Origin: Nostocoides sp.
Lineage (GTDB): Bacteria; Actinomycetota; Actinomycetes; Actinomycetales; Dermatophilaceae
Length of the DNA stretch: 64,000 nucleotides
Reading direction: 5' to 3'
Assembly: GCA_016716625.1 (NCBI GenBank)
Contig: JADJVJ010000006.1
Coordinates: 372,001 to 436,000, forward strand
Shown: positions 8,594-16,526 of the stretch, in pieces
How positions within the stretch are numbered: position 1 is the stretch's first letter
Layout: each line of letters begins with the position of its first letter
Translations under genes and position numbers: made by a program
The notes under the pieces: model-generated
Seen by the model: only the letters and a program-made list of their open reading frames with translations
Database searches by the model: none
What the model was told of the DNA's origin: nothing

Positions 8594-9817
8594 CTAAGCG
8601 TGCCCCAGGAGCGGCAGGCAGCGCACCCGGGTACCCGCTTCGACCCGGGTGATCTCCGCCGGCACGATGGCCAGGGCATCGGCCTGGCCCAACGCGCCAA
8701 GCATGTGACTGCCCTGGCCGCGGCTGGGGTGGGCGCCCTCCGGCCCGAGCATCACCCGGGTCAGTTCGACCTTGTCGGCGGCACTCTCCCACCCCTGCGC
8801 GGCGACGGTCTCGATGACCTCCGGGCTGTCCTCAAGCGCCGCCACCACCGGAGCTCCCGCGAGTCGCCGCAGCACCGGCCAGACGAAGACGTGGAACGAG
8901 ACGAACGAGGACACCGGGTTGCCCGGCAGCGTGATGATCGGGATCGGCGGGTCGCCCACGGCACCGCAACCCTGCGGCATACCCGGTCGCATGGCGACCC
9001 GGACGAACTCCACCCCACCCTCCTCGCGGAGCACCTCCTTGACGGTGTCGTACGCACCCATGGATACCCCACCGGTGGTGAGAACGAGGTCGGGTTCGCC
9101 GGGGAGTTCGCGAAGCCAGTCACGCAGGCGGTCGGCGTCATCGGGCACATGGGTGACCGACGCGACTTCAGCCCCGGCCGCCTCGACGAGCGCGGCGAGC
9201 ATGGCGCTGTTGGAGTCGACGATCTGACCGTATGCCGGGTGCTCACCGACCCTGACCAGCTCGTCACCGGTGGAGACCACCGCCACTCGTGGACGTGGAA
9301 TGCAGTGCACGACAGGGACATTCGCTGCAGCCGCGAGCGCGAGCCGTCCCGGGGTGAGGACCTGGCCGGCGGTCAGGACGATGTCACCGAGGCCGACATC
9401 CTCCCCGCGGCGGCGGACGTGCCGGCCGACCTCGGGGGCCAGCCGCATCGCCGCCCGGGCATCCCCGCCATCGCTGAGTTCGACCGGGACGACCGCGTCT
9501 GCTCCACGCGGCAACGGAGCTCCGGTCATGATCCGCCAGGTGCTCCCCGGCTCCAGGGCATGCTCCGCGGTGTCCCCGGCAGCGATGTCCCCGGCGACCG
9601 GAAGACTCACCGGGTGGTCCTCGTCGGCGCCGGCGAGATCGGCCGCGCGCACGGCATACCCGTCCATCGCGGAGTTGTCGAAACCCGGGAGATCGAGCCG
9701 GGAGACCAGGTCGGCGGCGAGCACCAGGCCCAACGCCTCTCCCAGCGGCACCTCCCGGGACGTCAGGGGTGCGGCGAGAGCGAGGACGGCGTCGCGGTGC
9801 TCGGTGACCGTGCGCAT
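8594..9817 (-). CDS. moeA: Molybdopterin molybdotransferase MoeA
   Basis: 407 residues starting at the ATG that overlaps the galU stop by one base. Recognisable segments: LPGFDNSAMDGYAVRAADL near residue 49, IMTGAPLPRGADAVVPVE, the MoaB-like core VSTGDELV...GQIVDSNS and TTGGVSMGAYDTVKEVL, then LPGNPVSSFVSFHVFVWP. MoeA inserts molybdate into adenylated molybdopterin. It is cotranscribed with galU upstream and with moaC, mogA and rimJ downstream. Confidence 0.95.
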   Translation of the reverse strand: MRTVTEHRDAVLALAAPLTSREVPLGEALGLVLAADLVSRLDLPGFDNSAMDGYAVRAADLAGADEDHPVSLPVAGDIAAGDTAEHALEPGSTWRIMTGAPLPRGADAVVPVELSDGGDARAAMRLAPEVGRHVRRRGEDVGLGDIVLTAGQVLTPGRLALAAAANVPVVHCIPRPRVAVVSTGDELVRVGEHPAYGQIVDSNSAMLAALVEAAGAEVASVTHVPDDADRLRDWLRELPGEPDLVLTTGGVSMGAYDTVKEVLREEGGVEFVRVAMRPGMPQGCGAVGDPPIPIITLPGNPVSSFVSFHVFVWPVLRRLAGAPVVAALEDSPEVIETVAAQGWESAADKVELTRVMLGPEGAHPSRGQGSHMLGALGQADALAIVPAEITRVEAGTRVRCLPLLGHA

Positions 9818-11202
9818 CACGGGCTGCCGCGCAGGACGGTCCCGTCGGCGATCTGGCGGGGGCCATCGGCGGTGACGACGACGTCCCCGACGCAGCGCAC
9901 CTGGGCGCCGAAGGTGACGTCGCCCTTGACCCGCAGCGAAGAGCATTCTCGGATGAGTGGCACTCCGGCGGGGAAGCGCTCCTCGAAGTCGTCGACCATC
10001 GTGTACGACCTGCCGAGGTCGATGAACGGCTCGGGGTGGTCGATGGTCGACTGCACCATCCAGTCCTCATCAAGCCGGTAGAGGTCGGAGCGGATGAGAA
10101 GCAACTCGTTCGTCGACTTCACCGGCCGGAACCGGGTGCGAGGCACCTCCAGCGCCCGGGAGCCTTCGAAGATCTCGATGGCGGCGCCCATCGCGGACTC
10201 GATCTGGATGACCGGGGTGGAGGACGGGTCGGTGGGGTCGACGGTCTTGCGGTTGACGATCATCGGCAGCGGGAGGACGCCGTCGTGCTCGGCGAGCTCG
10301 CGGGCGAGCACGTCGAGGTCCACCCAGAGGTTGTTGGCGTGGAAGAGTTGATGGCGGGTGGTGTCCTGGAAGGACTCGTCCTCCCCGGGCACGACCATCG
10401 CGCTGTCCCGCAGGACCACCCGCTGGTCGCGTTTGCGGACGGCGAGGTGCCCGCCCTTGCGGTCGTTGTGGGTGCGTTCACAGACCTCGGCGACGTAGGG
10501 GATGGACTGCGCGGCCATCCAGGCGGGGATGTCCGGGTCGCAGGTCGCGCCGAGGTTGTCGGCATTGGAGAGGAACAGGTAGCGGTACCCCCGATCCCGG
10601 AGCGCCTCGAGGATCCCCGAGGCGAGCAGCGAGACGTACACGTCCCCGTGACCGGGCGGGCACCACTCGAGTTCGGGGTCCGCGGGCCAGTTCACCGGGG
10701 AGAGGTCATCGGCCCGCAACTTGGGTTCCTGGGACTGGAGGAAGTCCAGCGGCAGGCCGTCGACGACGAGATCGGGGTAGCGGGCCAGGATCTCCAGTGA
10801 CTCCTCGCGGGTGCGGAACGAGTTCATCAGCAGCAACGGGATCCCGACCTCGTAGCGCTCCCGCAGGGCTAGGACCTGACGGGCCATGATGTCGAGGAAG
10901 GTCAGCCCGTCGCGCACCGGGAGCGCGGATTTGGGCCCGGTGATGCCCATGCTCGTCCCGAGGCCACCGTTGAGTTTGAGGACGACGGTGCGGCGCAACG
11001 CCTCCCGGTCCGGCTCACCCTCCTGGGCGATGTCGACGAGCCTGGTGACGGCCCCGAGCGGGTCGATGGTGTCCTCTGGGACATACCCGGTCACGTTGGC
11101 CTCAAGCTGCCCGTAGAACCGTTCGAAGACCCCGATGGCGGCCGTGCTGACCCCGGCCCGAGCCATGGTTGCCGTGGCTGCCTGCAGACCCTCGGAACTC
11201 AT
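9817..11202 (-). CDS. galU: UTP--glucose-1-phosphate uridylyltransferase (UDPGP family)
   Basis: 461 residues. The nucleotide-binding motif LKLNGGLGTSMG and the later SNADNLGATCDPDI identify the eukaryote-like UDPGP family rather than the short bacterial GalU. It makes UDP-glucose for cell-wall and storage polysaccharides. The ATG at 11202 is chosen because TAGGGT (11215-11210) lies exactly seven bases upstream, giving a leaderless transcript. The reading frame stays open further upstream, but only across the divergent cyclo-ligase gene. First gene of the cluster through to rimJ. Confidence 0.9.
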   Translation of the reverse strand: MSSEGLQAATATMARAGVSTAAIGVFERFYGQLEANVTGYVPEDTIDPLGAVTRLVDIAQEGEPDREALRRTVVLKLNGGLGTSMGITGPKSALPVRDGLTFLDIMARQVLALRERYEVGIPLLLMNSFRTREESLEILARYPDLVVDGLPLDFLQSQEPKLRADDLSPVNWPADPELEWCPPGHGDVYVSLLASGILEALRDRGYRYLFLSNADNLGATCDPDIPAWMAAQSIPYVAEVCERTHNDRKGGHLAVRKRDQRVVLRDSAMVVPGEDESFQDTTRHQLFHANNLWVDLDVLARELAEHDGVLPLPMIVNRKTVDPTDPSSTPVIQIESAMGAAIEIFEGSRALEVPRTRFRPVKSTNELLLIRSDLYRLDEDWMVQSTIDHPEPFIDLGRSYTMVDDFEERFPAGVPLIRECSSLRVKGDVTFGAQVRCVGDVVVTADGPRQIADGTVLRGSP

Positions 11203-11209
11203 GCGCCCC

Positions 11210-11219
11210 ACCCTACGAT
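11210..11219. promoter_or_regulatory. Overlapping divergent -10 boxes for galU and 5-FTHF cyclo-ligase
   Basis: On the minus strand TAGGGT occupies 11215-11210 and precedes the galU ATG by seven bases. On the plus strand TACGAT occupies 11214-11219 and precedes the cyclo-ligase ATG at 11227 by seven bases. The two hexamers share the self-complementary dinucleotide TA at 11214-11215. RNA polymerase could open only one of them at a time. Sequence is direct; promoter activity is inferred. Confidence 0.7.
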
Positions 11220-11226
11220 GCAGGGT

Positions 11227-11823
11227 ATGCCGTCCGCCGCCAAGCGCACGATTCGGACCACCCTGCGGGGTCGGCGCCGCCTGCTCTGGGCCGCGCGGGA
11301 GAGTGCCGCTGACGCGGCGGCGCTGGCCCGGCATGGCAGGGCGGTGGTGCGGGCGGGCGGGCTCGGTCCGGGCTCGACGACGACCCTCTACGAATCCTTC
11401 GACGGCGAACCACCCACGGCCGACCTGCTCTCGGCCCTGCTGGCCGACGGCCTGCGGGTGCTGCTGCCGATCACCGAGGGCGACCTCGACCTCGACTGGT
11501 TCGATGCCGCCGACCCGCACCGCCGACCGTTGGGCAAGGACGCCATCCACGCCGCCGACCTCGTGCTCGCCCCGGGGCTCGCAGTCGACATCACCGGGAC
11601 GAGGATGGGACAGGGCGGAGGCTGCTACGACCGGGCGTTGCCGCGTCGGGCCCCGGGGGTGGCTGTGGTAGTGCTGCTCCACCCGGGCGAACTCCACGAG
11701 GCGCTTCTGCCGCGGGACGCGCATGACGTCGCGGTGGACGGGGTGCTCACCGCCGACGGGGTGACCTGGCTCGCCCCGTACCTCACGGGGTCGCCGAAGC
11801 CGGGACCAGAGTCAGCTCGCTGA
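11227..11823 (+). CDS. 5-formyltetrahydrofolate cyclo-ligase
   Basis: 198 residues from the ATG at 11227; an in-frame ATG at 11218 overlaps the -10 box and is less likely. The phosphate-binding signature RMGQGGGCYDRAL (usual GxGxGYYDR) and an N-terminal basic helix KRTIRTTLRGRRR fit this family, which converts 5-formyl-THF to 5,10-methenyl-THF using ATP. The aromatic residue before YDR is Cys here. The start codon itself lies inside a GTATGCCGT word. The 3' end overlaps the convergent penicillin-acylase-like gene by 41 bases. Confidence 0.88.
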   Translation: MPSAAKRTIRTTLRGRRRLLWAARESAADAAALARHGRAVVRAGGLGPGSTTTLYESFDGEPPTADLLSALLADGLRVLLPITEGDLDLDWFDAADPHRRPLGKDAIHAADLVLAPGLAVDITGTRMGQGGGCYDRALPRRAPGVAVVVLLHPGELHEALLPRDAHDVAVDGVLTADGVTWLAPYLTGSPKPGPESAR

Positions 11824-14398
11824 GCGAGTCCCCGGCCCGCACGGCGGCCTCGGTGAAGGCCCACGGACGCTGACGGCCCGCCACCCAGTCACCGGTCTGG
11901 TCGGCGTAATGCGGATGGCTCGGGTGTCCGCTGGCTCCCGAGAGGTTGATCCAGGTGGAGGCGTTGAGGTCGGCCAGGTCGACGACCATGCGCATCGACG
12001 GGGCCGCGGTCACTCCGAACCCGGCGGCGGCATCCCAGCTCGTCGCGTTGACGATCGCCGGGCCGCCGCTCACGGCATACGGACCGGAGTTGACGAACCA
12101 CCGCAGCGGCCCAAGCGAGGTCTCCCCGCCGAGGACGGGGTGCTGCAGGGTCATCGTGTGCAGGGCGCCCCACCGCCAGTCGTCGGGGTCCTTGCCGAGC
12201 TTGCGGGTCAACTCAAGACGAGCCTCGACGAGGGCGAGCCGCAGGATCTCCTCGCGGGTTTCGACGACGGTGATGGTCTGCTTGTTGTCCCACCAAGGGC
12301 TCTTCGGGTTCTCCAAGAGGGCGGCCGCCGCGGCCCGCCACCGGGCCCCGCCATCGGCCCGCATTCCGGTCGGGAGTTCATCGTCGAAGGTCAGTTTGAC
12401 GAACTGGTTCCAGACCGCGTTGAAGTATGCCGCCGCGGCGCTCTCCGGCGCTGGCTCCTCCGCCGGGGTGGAGAAGTCCCAGCCGCGCAGCAGATCCTGC
12501 GCCTGTGCGGTGAACGGATCCGAGGCCAGTGGCACCTGAAGGAGTTGGGGCACCAACGCCCTGGCGAGGGGGTTATCGGAGTCCAGCTGAAGCTCGGCCA
12601 TGTCGGCGGCGCTCAACGCTCCCCCCTTGGCGATGAGCTCGGCGATCCGGGTCGACCGGTAACCCGGATCCCAGTCCGCAGTGAGGTATGGCGTGCTGCT
12701 CGCGCTCACCGCCTGGTTGGCCGCGACGATGACACCGTCCTGGGGGTTGAGCGTCCAGGGAAGGTCCTGGTAGGGCACGAATCCCTGCCAGTCGTAGGCC
12801 GTGTCCCACCCCGGGGCCGGCCAGTAGCCGGCCGGCGCCTTGGCAATCGCAGAGCGGCGGATGGGAACCGACCCGGTGGCCTGGTAGCCGATGTTGCCGC
12901 TGGTGTCGGCGTAGACGAAGTTCTGGCCCGGGGCGGCGAACGAGGTCAGCGCGGTTCGGAACTCGGGGAAGTTCCGGGCGAGATTGACATCGAGCAGACT
13001 GTCCGCGGTGCGCGAGGGGGTGAGACCGGTCCAGGCGAGGGAGACCTCGAAGCGCTCAGCGGGGTCTTCGGTGTCGGCTACCGGCGCCTGGGCGCCGGCG
13101 TCGGCGAGGGCCGGGATGACGTCGGACAGCAGCGGACCATGCCGCGTCGAGCGGGCGGTGATCGTCACCGGGTCCCCGCCGGCCACCTCGATGACCTCGG
13201 TGCGCTGCGTGAGCGGCTGCGCAATGCCGTCAACCTCGTAGGTGTCCTCGCGGACCCGTTCGAGATAGAAGTCGGTGACATCTGGGCCGAGGTTGCTCAG
13301 CCCCCAGGCGATGGTGGCGTTGTGCCCGATGATCACCCCCGGCATCCCGGCGAAGGAGAATCCGCTGACGTTGAGTGGACAGTCCGCGGAGAGGGCGCGG
13401 CAGGTGAGCGAGTTCTGCACCCAGATGCCGGGCTGACTGGTCTTGAGGTGCGGATCGTTGGCGAGGATCGGTTTGCCGGTGGCCGAGTGGGCGCCAGTGA
13501 CCACCCACGAGTTGGAACCGACGCCCTCTCCCCTGCCGACAAGTTCGGGCACGGCGGAGAGCGCGGCGCCCACCGCGTCGTACCCCTGTTGCGCGGTCCG
13601 CTGGGTCAAGGCCGCCCAGGTCTTGGCGTCGGCGTCGGGGTCGGTGGCTGCGGCCCGGCGGGTCAGGCCGGGGGCGCTGCCGACGGACCATTCCTCGCCG
13701 GAGAGGATCGGCGGTCGAGTCTGAAGCGGCGCCGTCGGATAGACCTGGAGGATTTGGGCCCGGGTGAGGCGACCGGACATGCGGGCGCGGGCGAGTTCGT
13801 CGCGGTAGTTCGAGCGCAGGTCCCAGGCCATCGCCTTGATCCATACCAGCGAGTCGACCGGGGTCCACTCGGGGATCGCGCCGACCGGAACCCGCGCCGA
13901 CAGCACGGCATACTCGACGGCCACCTGGTTGGTGGAGCGGGGCTTAAGGTAGGCATTGACGCCGTCGGCGTAGGCCTGGAGGACCTGCCGGGTGAGCGGC
14001 TTGAGGGTGGGGAGTTCCTGCTCGGCGATCTTGCGCCAGCCCATGGTGCGGATGACCTTGTCGGAATCCACTCCGGGGGATCCGACGAGGGTGGCGAGGG
14101 TGCCGCTGGCGGTCCGGCGGCGCAGGTCCATCTCGAAGAACCGGTCCTGGGCGTGGACGTACCCCTGCGCCTTGGCCAGGTCGAGGATGGAGTCGCCGAA
14201 AAGGTGCGGCACCCCGCTGGCGTCACGGACGACGGAGACCTTGGCTCCGAGGCCGGCGATCGCGACCTCACCGTCGACCTGCGGAAACGGGCGGCGGACA
14301 AAGGAGACGCCGACGACGGCCACCGCGACCAAGGCCAGCACGACGAGTGCGGCCAGGCCCACAAGGACTCGGCGTAGCAGCACAAGGCGACGGCTCAC
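11783..14398 (-). CDS. Penicillin acylase family (S45) N-terminal nucleophile hydrolase
   Basis: 871 residues from GTG at 14398. One N-terminal membrane segment (VLVGLAALVVLALVAVAVVGV) anchors the exported protein. Family features include GVPHLFGDSILDLAKAQGYVHAQDRFFEMDLRRR, the autocleavage site with the new N-terminal Ser295 in GVGSNSWVVTG, and PILANDPHLKTSQPGIW. Members cleave amides such as penicillins or acyl-homoserine lactones; the substrate is unknown. TAGGCT at 14412-14407 lies eight bases before the GTG, again leaderless. No regulator or resistance gene is adjacent. Confidence 0.9.
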   Translation of the reverse strand: MSRRLVLLRRVLVGLAALVVLALVAVAVVGVSFVRRPFPQVDGEVAIAGLGAKVSVVRDASGVPHLFGDSILDLAKAQGYVHAQDRFFEMDLRRRTASGTLATLVGSPGVDSDKVIRTMGWRKIAEQELPTLKPLTRQVLQAYADGVNAYLKPRSTNQVAVEYAVLSARVPVGAIPEWTPVDSLVWIKAMAWDLRSNYRDELARARMSGRLTRAQILQVYPTAPLQTRPPILSGEEWSVGSAPGLTRRAAATDPDADAKTWAALTQRTAQQGYDAVGAALSAVPELVGRGEGVGSNSWVVTGAHSATGKPILANDPHLKTSQPGIWVQNSLTCRALSADCPLNVSGFSFAGMPGVIIGHNATIAWGLSNLGPDVTDFYLERVREDTYEVDGIAQPLTQRTEVIEVAGGDPVTITARSTRHGPLLSDVIPALADAGAQAPVADTEDPAERFEVSLAWTGLTPSRTADSLLDVNLARNFPEFRTALTSFAAPGQNFVYADTSGNIGYQATGSVPIRRSAIAKAPAGYWPAPGWDTAYDWQGFVPYQDLPWTLNPQDGVIVAANQAVSASSTPYLTADWDPGYRSTRIAELIAKGGALSAADMAELQLDSDNPLARALVPQLLQVPLASDPFTAQAQDLLRGWDFSTPAEEPAPESAAAAYFNAVWNQFVKLTFDDELPTGMRADGGARWRAAAAALLENPKSPWWDNKQTITVVETREEILRLALVEARLELTRKLGKDPDDWRWGALHTMTLQHPVLGGETSLGPLRWFVNSGPYAVSGGPAIVNATSWDAAAGFGVTAAPSMRMVVDLADLNASTWINLSGASGHPSHPHYADQTGDWVAGRQRPWAFTEAAVRAGDSLSELTLVPASATP

Positions 14399-14499
14399 GA
14401 TGATCGAGCCTAAAGGTAAACTGTGGCGTTCGGCGGCTCCCGTGCGGGGAGGCCGCCGAGTCATGTCCGACCCTGGCCTGGTTGAAAGGTGCGCCGAGA

Positions 14500-14901
14500 G
14501 TGCCCACGTACGCGTATGCCTGCACGGTGTGCGACCACCGCTTCGATGCGGTGCAGTCCTTCTCCGATGATGCGCTCACCGAGTGTCCCGAGTGTGCCGG
14601 TCGGCTCCGCAAGGTGTTCGGCGCGGTCGGGATCCACTTCAAGGGCAGTGGCTTCTATGCCACCGACAGCAAGAAGTCCGGCTCCGCGGCGAAGGCCGGT
14701 TCGGGGGGCTCGGGGTCTTCCGGGACCGCTGGGGCCGGGGAGCCCACGGGGGCGGGCGCTGCGGCGTCTGCCGGTGGCGGCTCCGATAGCGGCTCGGGTG
14801 ACGGCTCGAGTTCCGCCGGCGCCAAGGGCAGCTCCGGTGGCGGGGCGGCGCCGGCGTCCACACCCGTGGCCGCCCCGGCGTCCTCATCCACAGCTTCCTG
14901 A
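14500..14901 (+). CDS. FmdB-family zinc ribbon protein
   Basis: 133 residues beginning VPTYAYACTVCDHRFD at GTG 14500, preceded by GAAAGG at 14484-14489. Two CxxC pairs (CTVC and CPEC, about residues 8-11 and 31-34) form the FmdB/CxxC_CxxC regulatory zinc ribbon. After residue 60 the chain becomes a low-complexity Gly/Ser/Ala tail. The family's biochemical role is not established. In actinobacteria it is often found beside a SAF-domain gene and mscL, as here. Confidence 0.88.
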   Translation: MPTYAYACTVCDHRFDAVQSFSDDALTECPECAGRLRKVFGAVGIHFKGSGFYATDSKKSGSAAKAGSGGSGSSGTAGAGEPTGAGAAASAGGGSDSGSGDGSSSAGAKGSSGGGAAPASTPVAAPASSSTAS

Positions 14902-14943
14902 CCTGAACTCGGCGAGAGCGTCCGCCCACCTAGCGTCGGCGGA

Positions 14944-15681
14944 GTGATCCGACTCCTCGACCGGTTCCGTTCGGTCGCACCGGCGGCCGTGCCGCCCACC
15001 TCACCCGCGGCGTATGCCGTGGGGTCCGGCCGCTCTCGCCGACGACCGAGTCGACGGTCGCGGTGGTGGTGGCGCATCGCCCGCCGGGGCCTGCTCGGGG
15101 TAGGGGCGAGCGCTCTCCTCGCTTCCGTGGCGCTCATGGTGCGCCCACCTCCCCCGGCCTCGATCGAGGTGCTCAGCGCCGCGCGCGATCTGCCCGCGGG
15201 AGCGACCCTGACCGCGGCCGATCTCGCGACGACGACGATCCCGACCTCCGGCGGCCCGCCCGTGGCCCTGGGCGTCGACGACCGCGCGGCGGCCGTGGGG
15301 AGGTCCCTGGTCGGGCAGATGGCTGCCGGGGAACTGGTGACCCGGACCCGATTCGTCCCTCGGGAGGCTGCCGAGGGGGTTCCCACGGGGAGAGTGGCGG
15401 TCCATCTCGTCCTCGCCGACGAGAGGGCCGCCGCCCAGCTCTCGGCGGGCCAGCGGGTCACCCTCTACCCCGCGGCGGGAGGGCCACCGTGGACCCGCCG
15501 GGCACTGATCCTCGGGGTTGACTCACTGCCCGACCCGACCGGCTGCGCCGGTGGGTTCACCGGCGCGACACCGGCCGCACCCGGCCTGACGGTGGCGCTC
15601 ACCCCCGAAGAAGCCGACGCCATCCACGCCGGCCAGCGGGCCAACGAGGGGCCTATCCCGGTGCTCGCCACCCCCGGGTAG
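14944..15681 (+). CDS. SAF domain protein (CpaB/RcpC-like)
   Basis: 245 residues from GTG 14944, with TAGCGT at 14931-14936 seven bases upstream (leaderless). A basic, proline-rich N-terminus precedes one membrane segment (around LLGVGASALLASVALMV). The SAF domain follows: VLSAARDLPAGATLTAADLATTTIP and later MAAGELVTRTRFVP. CpaB-type SAF proteins assist assembly of Flp pili in the periplasm, but no pilus genes are nearby. In this neighbourhood the role is unknown. Confidence 0.82.
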   Translation: MIRLLDRFRSVAPAAVPPTSPAAYAVGSGRSRRRPSRRSRWWWRIARRGLLGVGASALLASVALMVRPPPPASIEVLSAARDLPAGATLTAADLATTTIPTSGGPPVALGVDDRAAAVGRSLVGQMAAGELVTRTRFVPREAAEGVPTGRVAVHLVLADERAAAQLSAGQRVTLYPAAGGPPWTRRALILGVDSLPDPTGCAGGFTGATPAAPGLTVALTPEEADAIHAGQRANEGPIPVLATPG

Positions 15682-15682
15682 G

Positions 15683-15699
15683 CGTGACCACTGGTCACG
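15683..15699. promoter_or_regulatory. 17-nt palindrome upstream of mscL
   Basis: CGTGACCACTGGTCACG is a perfect inverted repeat of 8-nt arms around a single C, directly after the SAF gene stop and about 110 bases before the mscL start. It has the form of a dimeric regulator site, or a short hairpin. The arm contains GTGACC, also present in the three promoters near 22.9, 23.9 and 24.8 kb, though arranged differently there. Confidence 0.4.
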
Positions 15700-15809
15700 T
15701 GCTCTGTGCACGACCCGCCGGGCGCGCTCCTTCAAATCGTCATTTCGGGCCTTGGACCGGTAGATTCCTTCCTCGCAGCACACCTGACAGCACGTGAAAG
15801 GGTTTTTCC

Positions 15810-16172
15810 ATGAAGGGCTTCAAGAACTTCATCCTCCAGGGCAACGTCCTGGAGCTCGCGGTGGCGGTCGTCATCGCCGGCGCATTCGGCAAGGTCGTCG
15901 AGGCTTTCGTCAAGTTCCTCCTCGACGTCATCAGCAAGATCACCGGTGGCGACCCCAACTTCGACAGCCTCGCGGCTGGCGGCGTTGTCTACGGCCCGGT
16001 CATCACCGCGTTCGTGTCCTTCCTCATCCTCGCGGCGGCGGTGTACTTCCTCGTCGTCAAGCCGTACGAGGCCGCCAAGGCTCGTTTCGCCAAGCCGGCG
16101 GAAGAGGCCGCTGTGGCCCCCGAGGTTGCGCTCCTCACCGAGATTCGCGACTCGCTGAAGGCGCGCGGCTGA
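15810..16172 (+). CDS. mscL: Large-conductance mechanosensitive channel MscL
   Basis: 120 residues. The N-terminal FKNFILQGNVLELAVAVVIAGAFG is the classic first membrane helix, TM2 lies in VITAFVSFLILAAAVYFLVV, and the cytoplasmic end is the helix EEAAVAPEVALLTEIRDSL. The channel releases solutes on osmotic downshock. GAAAGG at 15796-15801 sits eight bases before the ATG and serves as a ribosome binding site, unlike the leaderless neighbours. A strong hairpin follows at 16201. Confidence 0.97.
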   Translation: MKGFKNFILQGNVLELAVAVVIAGAFGKVVEAFVKFLLDVISKITGGDPNFDSLAAGGVVYGPVITAFVSFLILAAAVYFLVVKPYEAAKARFAKPAEEAAVAPEVALLTEIRDSLKARG

Positions 16173-16200
16173 TCCAGCCGTCACCTGCACGATCACGCCT

Positions 16201-16229
16201 GAGGGGCCCCGGCTTGGCCGGGGCCCCTC
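16201..16229. terminator. Hairpin after mscL
   Basis: The arms GAGGGGCCCCGGC and GCCGGGGCCCCTC form a 13-bp stem around TTG, 28 bases after the mscL stop. No U tract follows, which is common for terminators in high-G+C actinobacteria. It also lies 60 bases beyond the end of the convergent small gene at 16290 and could serve both strands. Confidence 0.75.
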
Positions 16230-16289
16230 TGGCATGCCGCTTCGCGCGCTCCCCGCATTCCGTGCGCTGTGCGCTTATCCGGGGTGCGC

Positions 16290-16526
16290 TCACTCCCAGT
16301 GCGGTGGGCGTTGCGCCCGTAGCCACTCCGCCGAGGTCCCGGACTCCCCGCGCTCACCCCAGCCGGCGTCGGTGTCGTCGACGCTCTGATCGGCCACTGC
16401 GGGCCTGCGGGTACGGCTCCGCCGGGGGGGCGCTGGGGGCTGTGGCTCGGCGCCGGGCGCCTCGGGGGCGTCCCCGGTCGCGGGGCGCATCGCCCGGCGC
16501 GGCCGCCCCCCGGCGCGACCACTCAT
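16290..16526 (-). CDS. Small conserved actinobacterial protein of unknown function
   Basis: 78 residues; the first half is Pro/Arg-rich, and the C-terminus DDTDAGWGERGES...WLRAQRPPHW matches a tail motif I know from small actinobacterial proteins (D-D-T-D-x-GWG...RPPHW). The ATG overlaps the TGA of the large helicase-nuclease gene (ATGA at 16523-16526), so translation is coupled to it. No catalytic or metal motif is visible. The function is unknown; coupling suggests it might act with the helicase protein. Confidence 0.65.
   Translation of the reverse strand: MSGRAGGRPRRAMRPATGDAPEAPGAEPQPPAPPRRSRTRRPAVADQSVDDTDAGWGERGESGTSAEWLRAQRPPHWE

Noticed and set aside
9817..11724. Longer galU with 174 extra N-terminal codons
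   Set aside because: The extension is antisense to the 5-FTHF cyclo-ligase gene and has no similarity to the UDPGP family, while a leaderless promoter marks the ATG at 11202.
11909..14377. Open frame of 822 codons on the plus strand
   Set aside because: Antisense to the penicillin acylase-type gene, whose family motifs are unmistakable. No motif, signal or start context in the shadow frame.
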